Assembly (NCBI GenBank): GCA_001936135.1
Contig: CP012818.1
Location: forward strand, 1,860,001-1,924,000
Reading direction: 5' to 3'
Source of the DNA: Saccharomycopsis fibuligera x Saccharomycopsis cf. fibuligera
Lineage: Eukaryota > Ascomycota > Saccharomycetes > Ascoideales > Saccharomycopsidaceae
DNA: 64,000 nt
Shown: positions 20,908 to 32,538 of the stretch, piece by piece
Layout of the letters: each line of letters begins with the position of its first letter
Numbering within the stretch: position 1 is the stretch's first letter
Program-made: the position numbers and the translations under genes
Notes under the pieces: generated by a model
Told to the model about the DNA's origin: nothing
The model's input: only the letters and a program-made list of their open reading frames with translations
The model's database searches: none

Positions 20908-22155
20908 CCTAATCATATTTTATTCGTCTAAATTTTCTAATTTTTAATATTTGTTTATTCAGTTTTACACTTTTACGTAGTTTTTTATTTGCTTTGCATT
21001 TGTATTTTTGTTTTTTGATTTGTTTTGTTTAGTGCATTCCATTTTTCGTCTGCTTTTGTCATCTTTTATCTATATTTCAGCATCTCTTTCAAAAATCTGT
21101 TAAGCAAAATTATGTTTATACTTCCAGGCTTTGATTTTTGTGCTATTTTTTTAACGAGTTTCTTCCATAAACTTTGCTCTCTTACTTACAATTGCAATAC
21201 AATTTTAGGATCCTTGGTTTTTGCGGATTCTTTTATGTCTTCTATGGCCATAAAAAAAAAAAGGCATGTATAGATTATATCTTGTTCCATGATATACATT
21301 TCCCATTTTTCTAAAACATACATTTTTTGCTTTCTATTTCTTTTATTTTTAGTTTCGTTGTAAGCCTATAATGTCTGTAAATCATTGCTGAGTCATTCTT
21401 TTGCTCTCTACTTTACTACTCTTTTAATATATGGTCCCTTATTTTTGAAAAATTTTCAAAAAGCTCCGTTCAACATTTCAGAGAAGAACGCGATTTTTCT
21501 TGTAATTGTATCTGCAGAGCACAATTTAGATCTATTTGATATCAACATATCTGCTCACGAAATCCACACCGCACGCCACCTTTCCAGATGTTGAAGCTAC
21601 ATATGGCTTAATACGGGATAGGTTGAGAAGAAAAAATTGTTAACCGGTAGTTTGAATCTGGAGGGTATTTTTTTACATCTAACATAATATGTCATACTTC
21701 AAATAAGTGAATTCTTACTGTCTAAGTCCATTCTCTAGTCAAGAGTCTAACCAGTATGATATATGATATACTGTAGTCAGTTAAGATTTTTTCTTTTTAG
21801 CCTGGTGTTATGCTTACCTTTTTTTTTAAAGGGATGGACATTTATATTTAATTCGAAATGAAATCAACTTACTATTTTTAATCAATACGGAATAAATTTA
21901 TTTTGTGGAACATATTATTATATGAGTCTCTTTGGAGATACTTAACTTGATTTATGGCTGGGGTTATTGATATCCAATTTATTTAAGATTTGTAACATAA
22001 GTATACGATTAACCACACTACAAGATTGTTAATATACACATATGCATTTTTTCGCACTTTCTTTAGTTTTCTGGAAGTACTAAACATAAATACGGGCTAC
22101 TTAGGAAAATAGAATTATTAGTTTAACGTTTGAATTTTGTGGTTATACATTTTTT

Positions 22156-22202
22156 ATGTTGTATTATCATTTCTTAAATTGCAAGAAATGATAATACAAC
22201 AT
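22156..22202. repeat. Perfect 20-bp inverted repeat with 7-nt loop
   Basis: The left arm, 22156-22175 (ATGTTGTATTATCATTTCTT), is the exact reverse complement of the right arm, 22183-22202. The loop is AAATTGC. Flanking bases do not extend the match. It lies about 680 bp before NOP15 and outside any gene. Confidence 0.95.
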
Positions 22203-22667
22203 TTTAGCCTCAGATAAATATACCACTGTAAAAAAAGTTTCTATAAGTTTACACACAAAGGAAATGGGAGGGAAAAAATATGAACGTAGAATCAGTTCCC
22301 CCAAATATAAACATATTTATTTTGAAAATCACTTCGGGCAAGATGTCTAATTGTTCCGTACTACGCTAAGCCAAGAAGAGTTTCTCTGGAAAAAAATGTG
22401 TTACTAACACTTTTATCTCCTATGGTCATAGATACTACTGTATCTTACCTTTGCTTTCATATATAAGGTTATAGTTTCATCAATAAATTGATTGAAATCT
22501 ATATTTAATATTTGATAACTATTACTGTCATCTCTCTTAACACTCTTTGTTGTTCTTCAGAACTAGTCTTAGAAATACCAATTGACTCGCATAACCAATA
22601 ACCAAGTTCATTAAATTCCATCACTACCATCACCATGCATGTTTATGCGTCATTTTCCAAATGAGCT

Positions 22668-22673
22668 CACGTG
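22668..22673. promoter_or_regulatory. CACGTG E-box upstream of NOP15
   Basis: CACGTG, a Cbf1-type site, about 210 bp before the NOP15 start and followed by T-rich sequence, a common layout in Candida translation-related promoters. Confidence 0.5.
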
Positions 22674-22717
22674 CATAATGCATAATTTTTTTTTCTCTTT
22701 TCTCTTCTGCACCACAA

Positions 22718-22745
22718 GAAAAAATTTTTTTTTCCTCTTCTCATC
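22718..22745. promoter_or_regulatory. RRPE and PAC elements upstream of NOP15
   Basis: GAAAAAATTTTTT at 22718-22730 contains the RRPE core (AAAAATTTT). CTCATC at 22740-22745 is the PAC core GATGAG on the other strand. This pair is the established signature of ribosome-biogenesis promoters in yeasts and fits NOP15, starting 137 bp downstream. Confidence 0.7.
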
Positions 22746-22882
22746 TTAGTTTGATTGATGCCTTTGGAAAATCATCCTTTTTAAGATACAACCTGCTTTG
22801 TGCTTACTTTACAAAACAGACTTATAGACCATTTTTATAGCCATAACGATACCTGCTATAATAACATCGATAATAGTGCAAA

Positions 22883-23075
22883 ATGGCAAAAAGAGCAACA
22901 AGACAAACAAGTGCTGTCACCAAGAAGGCTGTTCCAACTCCTGCTTCAGCTGCCCCAGTGAAGAAGAGTAAAGCAAGTGCTAAGATCAAAAAAACCGAGT
23001 CCAAGAAAGATAAAGAAGCTGAACAAGATGAGTTGAGCAAAGATACACTAAAGTTGGCTGAGAGTAGTGCTGAAG

Positions 23076-23106
<31 letters not shown>

Positions 23107-23863
23107 TAATAACAGTGATAGTGACAATGAAAACTCTGGCGAAGGTGAAGATTTTGGTGGGTTTTCAAGTACCGATGATGAAGATGATGAAGATGATGAA
23201 AACACTAAAAAATCAGTCTCTAAGAAAACCGCTAAAGATTCCAAAAAGAGACAGCAGAAAGACGTTGAAGAAGAAGATCAGCAACAAACAATTGCTAAGA
23301 AAGCCAAAACTCAACACAAAGTCACTGCTATATCAGCCAATGCTAACAAGAATAAAAAGAATGACGGCAAAAAGAAACTGCACAAAAGAGGCATTCTCTA
23401 CATTGGTCGTTTGCCAGAAGGTTTTGATGAGCCAGAATTGAAGAAGTATTTCTCCCAGTTTGGCAACATTATCAACTTGCGTGTGGCCCGTAATAAAAAG
23501 ACTGGTAAATCTAAACATTACGCCTTTCTTGAATTTGACAATTATGAGGTGGCCAAAATTGCTCAAGAAACAATGAACAATTACTTGATATTTAATCATA
23601 TCTTAAAATGTCAGCTTCTTGAAGAAGATCAGGATCAAAGCAGCGCCGGAGATGCTGAAGCTAATGAAAAGTTATTGAATTTGTTCAAAAATAGTAATAA
23701 AAAGTTCAAAAAAGTGCCATGGGCTAAGATTTCTAAAAATAAATTTGATAAATACAGAAGCACTGAAAAATGGAATCAATTGAAACAGAAAAATGATAAT
23801 AAAAAAAAACAGAGATTGGAGAAGTTGAAAGATGCTGGGTTTAATTTTGATTTGTCAAATTAA
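22883..23863 (+). CDS. NOP15: Nucleolar RNA-binding protein Nop15 (60S ribosome assembly)
   Basis: 326 residues. The N-terminal 165 residues are charged and disordered, with Glu runs near 60-75, Asp/Glu runs near 95-110, and many Lys-rich stretches of the nuclear localisation type. A single RRM follows at about 169-247, with RNP2 ILYIGR and RNP1 KSKHYAFLEF. A basic C-terminal tail ends in DAGFNFDL. RRM type and layout fit Nop15 (human NIFK relative), required for ITS2 processing and 60S assembly. It is longer than S. cerevisiae Nop15 (220 residues) because of the N-terminal extension. A CTG codon lies just before the RRM (KK-CTG-HKRG) and would be Ser in the CTG clade. RRPE and PAC promoter motifs support a ribosome-biogenesis role. 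Confidence 0.9.
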
Positions 23864-26800
23864 GGTATTAATGAGCATATTATATTTTTACTTATATTTC
23901 TCTTTTTTTTTCTTTTTTTTTTTTTTCCTTTTTTTGATTTGATCACTATCTTTTTTTCACTTTTTTCATGTCATTCTGCTTTTTTTGTTTAGAAGTTTGC
24001 TGCTGTACATTTCCCCATTTTCCGTTTTTTTATTCCACTATTTTCAATTCGCATAATAGGTTAAAGCGTATGGTTTTATAGACCTTTTTTTGATAAATTA
24101 TACTATTTTAATAGTTGTAGAACATATTCCCACCGAGTAATATTGAAAACTAAATGCATGTTGTAAGCTCATTATCAAAGATTAAGAGATCTTCGCTGGT
24201 GTTTCAGATGCTGTTGACTGTGGTTATGTGCACTGGTAACAATATGAATTTTTTTTTTTTAATTTTTTTTCTTTTTTCTGTAAATTTTTCCTGCGATCGC
24301 GATTCTCAAAATAGTTGCACTGGATTACCAAATCTGGCAACATCCAGATTGTCGGTGCCTATTGTTAACAAGCGTTGTATTGTGTTGAAGCTCTATTGTT
24401 GCTAATCTATCAAAAACGACAAAAAAGCTAATACTCGAGAAATTTCTCTACATGTATAGAAAAAAAAAAAAAAAAAAGAAAAGGGTGAAAATTTTCAAAA
24501 ACAACCATCTATGGGTTGAAGTATAATTCTGAGAGTGTCGTTGGCACAATTGGAGCACTAGATTATTCAGACCGAAAAACACCCCAAATAACTTAAGATC
24601 GATTTTCTAAATATAGGCAAATTAAAAAAAACCAAAATTGGTTTTTTTATTAATTAATATAACAAGTTTTCCCGAGCTGTAACACTTAGTAATAATTGAT
24701 TCACAAATTTAATTGTATGTACACAGAAGAACACTGCGTAGAAAGCTGCTTCATGACACGTCCTTGAGAACTAAAAATAGAGTAGCTACGCGGTACTTCT
24801 ACGACAACAACAGTAAAGTGTATGTGTCAACAGATAGTAGTGGGGTGGTTTTAGAATCAACATCGTATGCACAGGGCGATGGGGCTTACAACAAAAAAGT
24901 TTTGCCAGCTGAGTGCTATCTGTAATTTCAGGCTAATTTTATATGGACGTACCCGAATACCGGTTTATTAGTTGATTAGTATGAGTTTGCGGGGTGGCAA
25001 CTATAATAATTTGAAATAATTGTCTAATAAGAGTATACAGTTAGTTGTTTGTAAGTAGTAGTTTTTGTAGTAGGTTGGCGTTTGGTTTTTAGTGCAGTGG
25101 CTGTTGCCCTTTGCAACTATAATGGTACTGCTTTGCATAAGGAAGACCGGTGGCAATTATCAGCATTAATGGGGGCAGGGATCCGGAGTACAAAATAGTA
25201 CCATGCTGCGAAGTGCCGTGGATTAGCTAAAAAAGATCGTAGCCGCGAGAACAAAACCACAGTAAAGGAATGATGGATATATTGTTGATAATTAGTCTCT
25301 ACTTCATTATTATAAATGGCCTGACGCCGGAATAATTATCGCTTCTGCTCCGAACAATAGAGTATGTGAAGTCCTTTTGGCAGGTCTTCAAAAGACTGAA
25401 GACAGCATGCTAAATGCTTGCTACAATACTCGCGTGCGACACAACATTTGTGATGTAGGGGCCTTTCACTTCAAAGAGAAGGAGAACAGAGGCAATTGTG
25501 TCCTTTTTAGCTACCACAATGGCCTTGTTTCTAAATTGATGAATATGCCTAGTCGGATTTTTTGAAATAAAAACTAAGCAATGTCACAAGTTATAAAAAT
25601 TTAGTTGTATAACGAAAGCTACTAAATCAGGAAAGTAAGAAAGGAAACAAAACTGTTTACACTTTACACCATCGGCGGTAATCATAATAACCAGGATAGT
25701 TATTGCCATTTATGGCATTCTTGAAAATTTTACTTTTATATTCTTTTTGCATTAAGCGCGTCACTTCTACACACCCTGTCAAATTGTATAAGAATAATGA
25801 ATAAATCGTAAGTGTTAAGATCGTAACCCCTGGGTAAATGTTTCCAATAATATCAAAGTGTTGAACTGAACTAGAAAGAGAACGGATTAAGAGTGTTTGC
25901 TTGATGTTCATCTATTCATATTAATTTATACAAAACATGTTTTGGTCTTGCCAAATATTACTGAAGCTCGCTGTCCGTATACGTTGAGAAGCGCTAATCT
26001 GCGCGAATCATTTTGATCAATTAGCTTGAATACGAAGTCGCCAGATAATTAAGCTACGGCAATTTTACCAGTTGCAAGGTTGACAAGGTTATGGGGCGAT
26101 GGCAGGAGAGATAATAGATGGATACTTTACCTGCCACTATTATTGCTTCGATCTACAACTAAATAGTACCACTAGTGCTGATTTTCATTTACAGATGAAT
26201 GGTGAATGTTTTCGTGTTTGGTTCTGGCTCATTGTGTTTTGGTCATCTTATCCAATTCTTGCAGAAAACGCCTTGAAGTCTTGCTCCTCCTATATACCTC
26301 ACTACTGGTGGAGTCTCTCTTTCGCTGCCACAGCGAGGAATGTGGACGTTCTAGTGTTTTGTCTATATTCTCCGAGTCATGTGCTATAGCATGTGACTGA
26401 TTGACTGCATCTGCTTTACATTACTCAGTATCCAAATCTGGAAGATGCCTAGCCTCATGGTGCACGGCTATGCAGCTTCAATAAGAGCAGCTCCCACAAA
26501 TGGGAACATTTAGACGCATAGCACTACATAATGTGCATCGAACATGCATGCAGTAGGCGCGCCCTTCACACCTTGACTGGCGCTTGTTAGCTATAGTCAA
26601 CGACCACTAATCGCGGTGGAAGCAGCAGACAAGCAATAGACATTGGCGCAAAGATAAGCAACCATATGCAAAGCAGCAAACTCCCGCGTAGGTTAAGGCG
26701 CACCAAAAGCCTTTCGGGAACGCTAGCAGGTATAATATGCAGCTAGATGCAGATAATCTCTTGTGTTTTGTAAGGCATACATGCATATGCCATGCATGGG

Positions 26801-27631
26801 GCAGTTAGACTGCAGACGTCGCCCGCCCGTGGCCAAGTAAAGCGCTTTTTTTAGAGTGTTGAATGGCTCCAGCTGGCGTTTCATTATTATGCCTCCAGCT
26901 CCCTCGTCTTTGGGCTTTTTTCTTCTTTGTTTTGTCCGCGCGCCCTTTTCTCTCACTCTTAACTCCAAAACTTCATCTCTTTTCTTCCTATTTCTTAACA
27001 TTTAGCCATCTCCATCTCTACCTTTACAGAGTAATCACAGCTTCTTGTTCTTGTGGGTTTGGCTTTCAATTTCAACTCGTCAAGACTAGCTTCTTGTATC
27101 AAAACGCAAGACAGTTGTCAAAGCCATCTCAGCACTCTCCTGAGAAAAAAAAGAAAAGAAAAAAAACAAGATAAAAAATAGGAGTCAACAGGAAACAACA
27201 AATACTTGTAGCCACCACCAACTGAAAAATCTTTACATTCATTCATTCATTCGTTCATTCAATCATTTATTCATTCGTTTACCAAAAGTGCAACTAAACA
27301 AGTTCATTGAATATCCTGTTTATTGTCTATTTTTCCATCGCACCGTTTGTTGTTCACTGGCTGAGGAACTATAGACCCCGTTTTAGATTTCCAAAATACA
27401 GCAAACCTGCCCGTTGATTCTTGCTATAGACATCAAGTAAATATCAACGTTCACAAAATATCAAGAAAGAAGTTAGCTTATCAGTTGTCTTTGTGTCAAT
27501 ATATTTTTGCAAAAACCAAAACCATCTAAAAATCATACATTTTCGCCCACTAGAATATAGAGTTAAAGTTTATTACTTTTGAGAAAAATAACAGAGTCAA
27601 ATTCAAAAAGCTAATCCAAAAATAAAACATC
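23864..27631. other. Long gene-poor region upstream of MSB2-like gene
   Basis: 3.8 kb, the longest gap in the window. Poly-T tracts occur at about 23900-23930 and 24248-24260. An 11-bp stem with a 2-nt loop (AAAAAAACCAA/TTGGTTTTTTT) is at 24625-24648, and an ATTC tetranucleotide tract is near 27238-27275. The only small frame I would keep is the 84-codon one on the minus strand (25657-25911). The 96-codon + frame at 26099-26389 has unusual composition and no relatives I know. The rest is likely the long promoter and leader of the mucin gene. Confidence 0.5.
25657..25911 (-). CDS. Possible small mitochondrial-type membrane protein, unrecognised
   Basis: 84 residues from an ATG start. The N terminus (MNIKQTLLIRSLSSSVQHFD) is basic and hydroxylated with few acids, like a mitochondrial presequence. 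One hydrophobic segment follows (YPGVTILTLTIYSLFLYNL, about 26-44), and then a polar, basic tail ending in GYYDYRRWCKV. Codon use looks like neighbouring genes and there is no CTG codon. The layout resembles small accessory subunits of respiratory complexes, but I recognise no family, so function is open. It sits alone in a gene-poor stretch, and chance is a real alternative at this length. Confidence 0.4.
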   Translation of the reverse strand: MNIKQTLLIRSLSSSVQHFDIIGNIYPGVTILTLTIYSLFLYNLTGCVEVTRLMQKEYKSKIFKNAINGNNYPGYYDYRRWCKV

Positions 27632-27915
27632 ATGGTCGCTGTTACATCTAAGAACAATATTTTGTTTGCAGTATTTGTGTTGTATCCAGCGTTGACTCAA
27701 GCTCTTCAACTTCCTACTTTTTTCCGTAGAGACGAAAATAGTGAGAATGCTTACTTGAACAAATTGATTGCAAAATCCATCAAGAAGAGGCCAGTGGAAA
27801 AGAGAGCCTTAGCTTCTAATGACACGGTTCCTTTTGCTTCTCAATTTTCAGAGTTCAGTTCAATACTCAATAGTCAGAGTCAAACCTCTGAGGTTGCTGA
27901 ACCAGCATCAACACT

Positions 27916-27963
<48 letters not shown>

Positions 27964-30817
27964 GTCATCATTATCATCAACTACAACAACAACATCATCG
28001 TCATCGTCGTCTTCCTCATCTTCAGCTTTCTCATCTCCATCATCTTCAGCAGCTGCATTTTGGACTTCAACACCTTCAACTGCCTCTAGTTCAAGTACAG
28101 CAGCATCTAGTCATGATACCACTACTGTATCATCCACGTTGCAATCATCTACTGAAAGCTCTTCAGAAAAAGCACAAAGCACTTCAAGCCAAGCCACTAC
28201 TAGCAGTACTGTTGAAAGTAGCTCTTATTCTTCCAGTACAGAATCATCAAGTTCCGCTACTGATGAAGCTATAAGTACCCAAATTTCCTCATCTTTAGAT
28301 GGGTCAGATGCTAGTAGCTCGACCGGCTCTATAGAAAGTTCTACTGCATCTGCTTCTGAAGCTGTTTCTTCTGATGTTACAAGTTCTTCATCAGTGGAAA
28401 TCATTGCTACTTCTGATAACAGCGTTGCTTCCTCTAGTGAAGTTGTTGCCACTTCAAGTGACATTGCGACATCCTCTGGTGAGATTGTTGCTTCTTCTAC
28501 TGAAGCCATCCCGTCTTCCAGTGAGGTCGCCACTAGTGATATTGCCAGCACGTCTGCCATTCCTGCTTCGAGTGATGCTCTTATTGCCTCTTCTACCAGT
28601 GCCATTGTATCTGCATCCACAAGTGGTAATCTTTTCTCTAGTCTTCTTTCCGACATCACTTCTACCGAAGCTACTGAAACTTCCTCTGAAGTGCCTGCAT
28701 CTTCAACTATCTCTGATGCAGTAACATCCTCAGCAGTTGCCCCAGTTACCTCTTCTACCATCCCAGCTGGATCGTCATTATACTCTGCTCCCGTCTCATC
28801 TGGTTGGCCAGAATCTTCCACTGCAATTAATTCTGCAACTCTTTCTACTTCTGCCTCCGCCGTGGGATCTGAAAGCTCTGCAGTATTCCCATCAAGTAGC
28901 ACTGATACTTTACTTTTTCCAACTGGTAGTGCTTCCAGTGACTTGACATCTGCTTCTACAACAGATTCTGCTGCTATTATAGCTTCTGAAACAAGTGCTG
29001 TTCTTACTTCAGCAAGTGAGGCTGCTTCTGAAAGCGCAGTCACTAGTGACGCTATTCCTGTTTCAAGTGAATCTGCCGCAGTTGTTTCATCCACTGCTGC
29101 TGTTGGTTCATCATCATCATTATTGTCTTCTTCAACTGGTGTTTGGGATCAATTTACCTCTTCTACTGAAATCGCTTCTGCTTCTTTGCCATTGAGTGAT
29201 GTTAGCGCAACTAGTGCCATAACTGCTGCTGTTACTGCATCTGAATCTCATGCAGTTGTTACTTCATCTGGATCTTCACTTGCTTCAGCCATCAGTACCT
29301 CTTCTGAAATCTGGGAACTCTCTTCTGAACTGACCAGCAATGTTTTAACTAATATCCAGTCCGATTATTCCAGCTTAGGATCAATCCTCACTTCTCAGAG
29401 AGGCAGCACTACAATTGTGTCATCTGAATCTGTTCCAGACTCTGCTGCTATTATTACTGATTCGTTTAGTACAACTTCTGCTGTTCCATCTTCTTCAGCT
29501 CCAGCTGAAACTTCATCTTCACCAAATAGTTTTATTTCTAGTTCGGTTGCATTTGCCTCATCATCACCATTACCATCAGCATCTTCTTCCTCTAGTTCAG
29601 TTCCTGAATCAGTGGTTCTATATTCTCCAACTTCAGGAAGTTTTATTGCCACTACTATTCCATTATCCAGCGCGCTTGCTCTTTCTTCAGCAGCTCAAGC
29701 AACAGCTACCGATAGTCAATCTACTACCAGTAACTGGGTACCAAGTTCCATTGAATTTGAAACATCTACGGCTGGAAATCCCACCGGCTCTGCATCCAGT
29801 TCTCCATCTGCATCATCATCATCAGCTCCTCAACTCCCAAATGCTATTGCTCCTTCTACTCAAGTACCAATTTCTGAAAATTATACTGTGATTACTATTG
29901 GTTTCAAGTCTGGTTTGAATTATCCATTCGTGGTACAACATTCTTTGGCTTCGGCTCAAATTTTCCAATACTTGCCAAAAGCTTTAACTTATCCAATTTC
30001 CGACGATAACGATGTTCAAGTCAAACAATTGGTGCCATTCCAATCTCCATCATTGAATTATATTGTTACTATTGCCGAAGTTTATTATCCAAAGGATTGG
30101 GTTTCTGCATTGAATCAATCTTTGCAAACCACTTACTCCAAGTTTTACTTCAATCCAAACCCAACTGAAAACTCGTTGGCTCAATTGATTGATGTCAATA
30201 TTCCTTTGATTGGTTTGGAAAGTTCATCTACTGGCAGTTCTTCGTCTTCAAGTAGTAGTTCTGGAAGTAGTGAGAATGGAGGTCAAAACGGGCTATCTTC
30301 ATCATCTTCTGGTTCCTTTGACGCCGTACAGGATCCAAACACTAAGGCCAACAATAAGCTCGGTGTGGTGGGTACTACCTCAGGTGTTTCTGCCGCAGTT
30401 TATATTTCTGTGCTTTTGGTTGGTTTCAAAATGTACAAGCAAAGAAAAGGATCATTACCATTTTCTACTGAAGAAACTGGAAACATTGTTCTACCAATTG
30501 CTGATGGTACCGATGAAGATGATGAATCTGTTAGAGCTGCTGCGTTGGCAAAGATGCAAGAAGAACAAGCTCAAGTTAAATTTAATCCAGTGTATTCAGA
30601 AGCGACACTAGAACGAAGAATGAGTTATCAATCTTTCAAATCTTATATGACTGGATTTGGCGCAGAGAGCCAATATGATGGCGGTAATGATTTGGTGGAT
30701 CAATTGACTATCAATGAAGAAGATGAAGATGTGTATAATGAATATGGTAGCGATATGGAGGAAGTTGATCAAATTATCCCTCATATTTCTTACCCATCTC
30801 AAGATAACTGGATATGA
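27632..30817 (+). CDS. MSB2: Signalling mucin, MSB2/HKR1 family
   Basis: 1061 residues. The signal peptide is about 1-24 and a Lys-Arg site (PVEKR) lies near 58. A very long Ser/Thr/Ala-rich region (about 65-745) would be heavily O-mannosylated, and includes a TCA-encoded Ser run. A folded segment at about 750-865 (VITIGFKSGLNYPFVVQHSL, SAQIFQYLPKAL) resembles the Hkr1-Msb2 homology domain next to the membrane. One transmembrane helix lies near 910-934 (VSAAVYISVLLVGFKMY), and a cytosolic tail of about 127 residues is acidic at its end. Msb2 senses cell-wall and surface cues upstream of Cdc42/Sho1 and the filamentation MAPK cascade. The short tail favours Msb2 over Hkr1. A CTG codon inside a Ser/Thr run (near residue 568) would be Ser in this clade. 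Confidence 0.75.
27917..27962. repeat. (TCA)n microsatellite encoding poly-Ser in the mucin
   Basis: About fifteen uninterrupted TCA triplets in frame, followed by TCG/TCA/TTA variants. A likely length-variable site within the O-glycosylated domain. Confidence 0.92.
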
Positions 30818-32538
30818 TTGTGTGTGCGTACAGTGGCCATTATACCTAGTCCTTTGCGTTCGTTATTATTTCTTCTTCAATTCTTATTGAATCCCTTTTA
30901 TCTTTTCACTTTGCGTCTTGTTCACTTTTCATCCCCGCTATTGCAACCATCCACCATAGCCATTGGTATCCATCTCTATCCTATCTTTCCTCTCTTTCAT
31001 ATCATCTACCTTTTTACCCTTCAACTTCATCACTGTGGCACTTTGCTTATTTCTACACTACCCAAATTGTTTTTGATTCTTGCTTTGCGAGCCATATCAG
31101 AGCTTGTATCGGCAGCAGCAGCAGCAGTGACCTTCTTACTGACTGGCTGAGTGACCAACTGCTCGCTGTTGACAATTTAATTTCCCTTTGCTTTTTGTTG
31201 AATTTGTTACTTTATTTTTGATCTTCATCTTGAATTTTACACCATCCTGTTTTATGCGTTATACAGTGTTTACTCTTTTTCTTTACTTTTTTTGTACCTT
31301 TATCTTTTTGTAAATTTATTCTACCCGTCTAGATCTTTCTCTATTGTCTGAAAACCAACCAAGTGTTTTTTTTTTGTTTTTTTTTTTTGTTTTTTTTTTC
31401 TATTTTTTGTATACAGTTTTACTTCATTTATTAGTTTACCTTACTTTACTTCTACGAGTTCTATTTGCGTCCTTATCAGATTAACTTCTTTTCAATTTGT
31501 ATATTCTTGACATATTAGGATTAAGTTGTAAGATATTGGATTCGTGTTTTCGTATACCAACCGGTGAGTTAGTCTTAATGTTAAACATGTTCTATTGACC
31601 AGCTGGTCAGCTTGCGCGCTTCGCTAAAGTTCAATATAAAGTCACTTGGTGCGCACCTTGTGCCAATACCATGAAAACATCCGTAACGTGAGTTTTGTGT
31701 CTAAGATTGAGTATCCGTAATTTTGTATTTATTGTTACAAACCCAAACCTTGTTGATCATCACAGAATAACTATCTTTTTACGCCTGACTCCTGGTGATA
31801 ATATGCATATTAAGTCCACACCCAATATTAATTACTGTATCATATTTAAGTTTTGGGGTAAACCAATTTGTCACACATCACCACTTATTTGAAAGCTATA
31901 TTCTAATATATATATACCGAAACCACTGTACTTCTCTGCTTTATTTCATCTACTCTAAAGCTATACGTTTCTTGAAACCCAGTATATGGATACTATATTA
32001 TAGTCTTTAGTCCATCACTTTATAATCAGAACATATAACCCGGACATTAGATCACATGACATATAGTCAAGTCCACTTAGCGCTATGCTGGCCAGTGTGC
32101 TGTGTGCGTTGCCCCTGGGCAAGACGACAGCAGTTGCGAGAATGAATGAATGAATGAATGAATGAATGAGAAATGACAGACATGCTGATAGTGAGGTAGA
32201 TAGCCAGTAAGCTTGTTAGTGCAATTGATACAATACACACAGAGAACATTGATACTGAGGCATTAGCACCAGATTTTCATTGCCAAAGTACTGATTCTTA
32301 TCGATTTGTCAATTTTCCAATTGATCAATTATCATCTCTCGTCTATCATTCGTGTTTGTTTTATTGTTTTCCTGGCTTGCCGAAACGCTGTTGAAAACAC
32401 TAATAAACGACGAAAGACAGGCTTACAGATTGTGATTGTTTGAGCAAAGTCTGCAAATACGGTATACAATATCCGGCCAATTTCAAGTTTAGTTAAAGCT
32501 TAGATATCCAGAACCATCCATAGAACAAAGAGTGCAAG
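30818..32538. other. Intergenic region, MSB2-like gene to ARP3
   Basis: 1.7 kb. T-rich stretches lie at about 31366-31400, and seven AATG units at 32141-32168. No credible gene; frames running on from the mucin stop are only pyrimidine-rich sequence. Confidence 0.55.
32141..32168. repeat. (AATG)7 microsatellite
   Basis: Seven exact AATG units, about 370 bp before the ARP3 start codon. Confidence 0.93.

Larger units (their letters stand above)
20908..22882. other. Intergenic region, MNN1-family gene to NOP15
   Basis: About 2 kb of AT-rich sequence. It holds a perfect 20-bp inverted repeat near 22.18 kb and the NOP15 promoter elements at 22668-22745. An isolated TACTAAC followed by TAG (22402-22431) has no good upstream donor. 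No gene seen. Confidence 0.55.

Noticed and set aside
22402-22431. TACTAAC followed by TAG upstream of NOP15, a possible 5' leader intron
   Set aside because: No good GTATGT-type donor upstream. NOP15 has a complete frame without it.
24535-24605. Possible tRNA: TGGCACAATTGG resembles an A box
   Set aside because: No matching B box (GGTTCRANNCC) at the right distance, and no cloverleaf that I could draw.
24625-24648. Hairpin AAAAAAACCAA / TTGGTTTTTTT
   Set aside because: Real but short and made mostly of A and T runs, so likely in such AT-rich DNA. Mentioned in the gap entry only.
24713-24925. A 70-codon + strand frame
   Set aside because: No ATG start; begins at TTG, and no resemblance to known proteins.
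26099-26389. A 96-codon + strand frame in the gene-poor region
   Set aside because: It starts with ATG but is Cys/Trp-rich with no recognised motifs; likely chance in the more GC-rich part of the gap.
23864-27631. Centromere or LTR relic in the gene-poor stretch
   Set aside because: No long inverted or direct terminal repeats and no reverse-transcriptase-like frames seen.
28225-29094. A 289-codon antisense frame inside the mucin gene
   Set aside because: It is the complement of Ser/Thr-rich codons (rich in Glu, Ala and Val). The sense protein has a signal peptide, a transmembrane helix and family resemblance.
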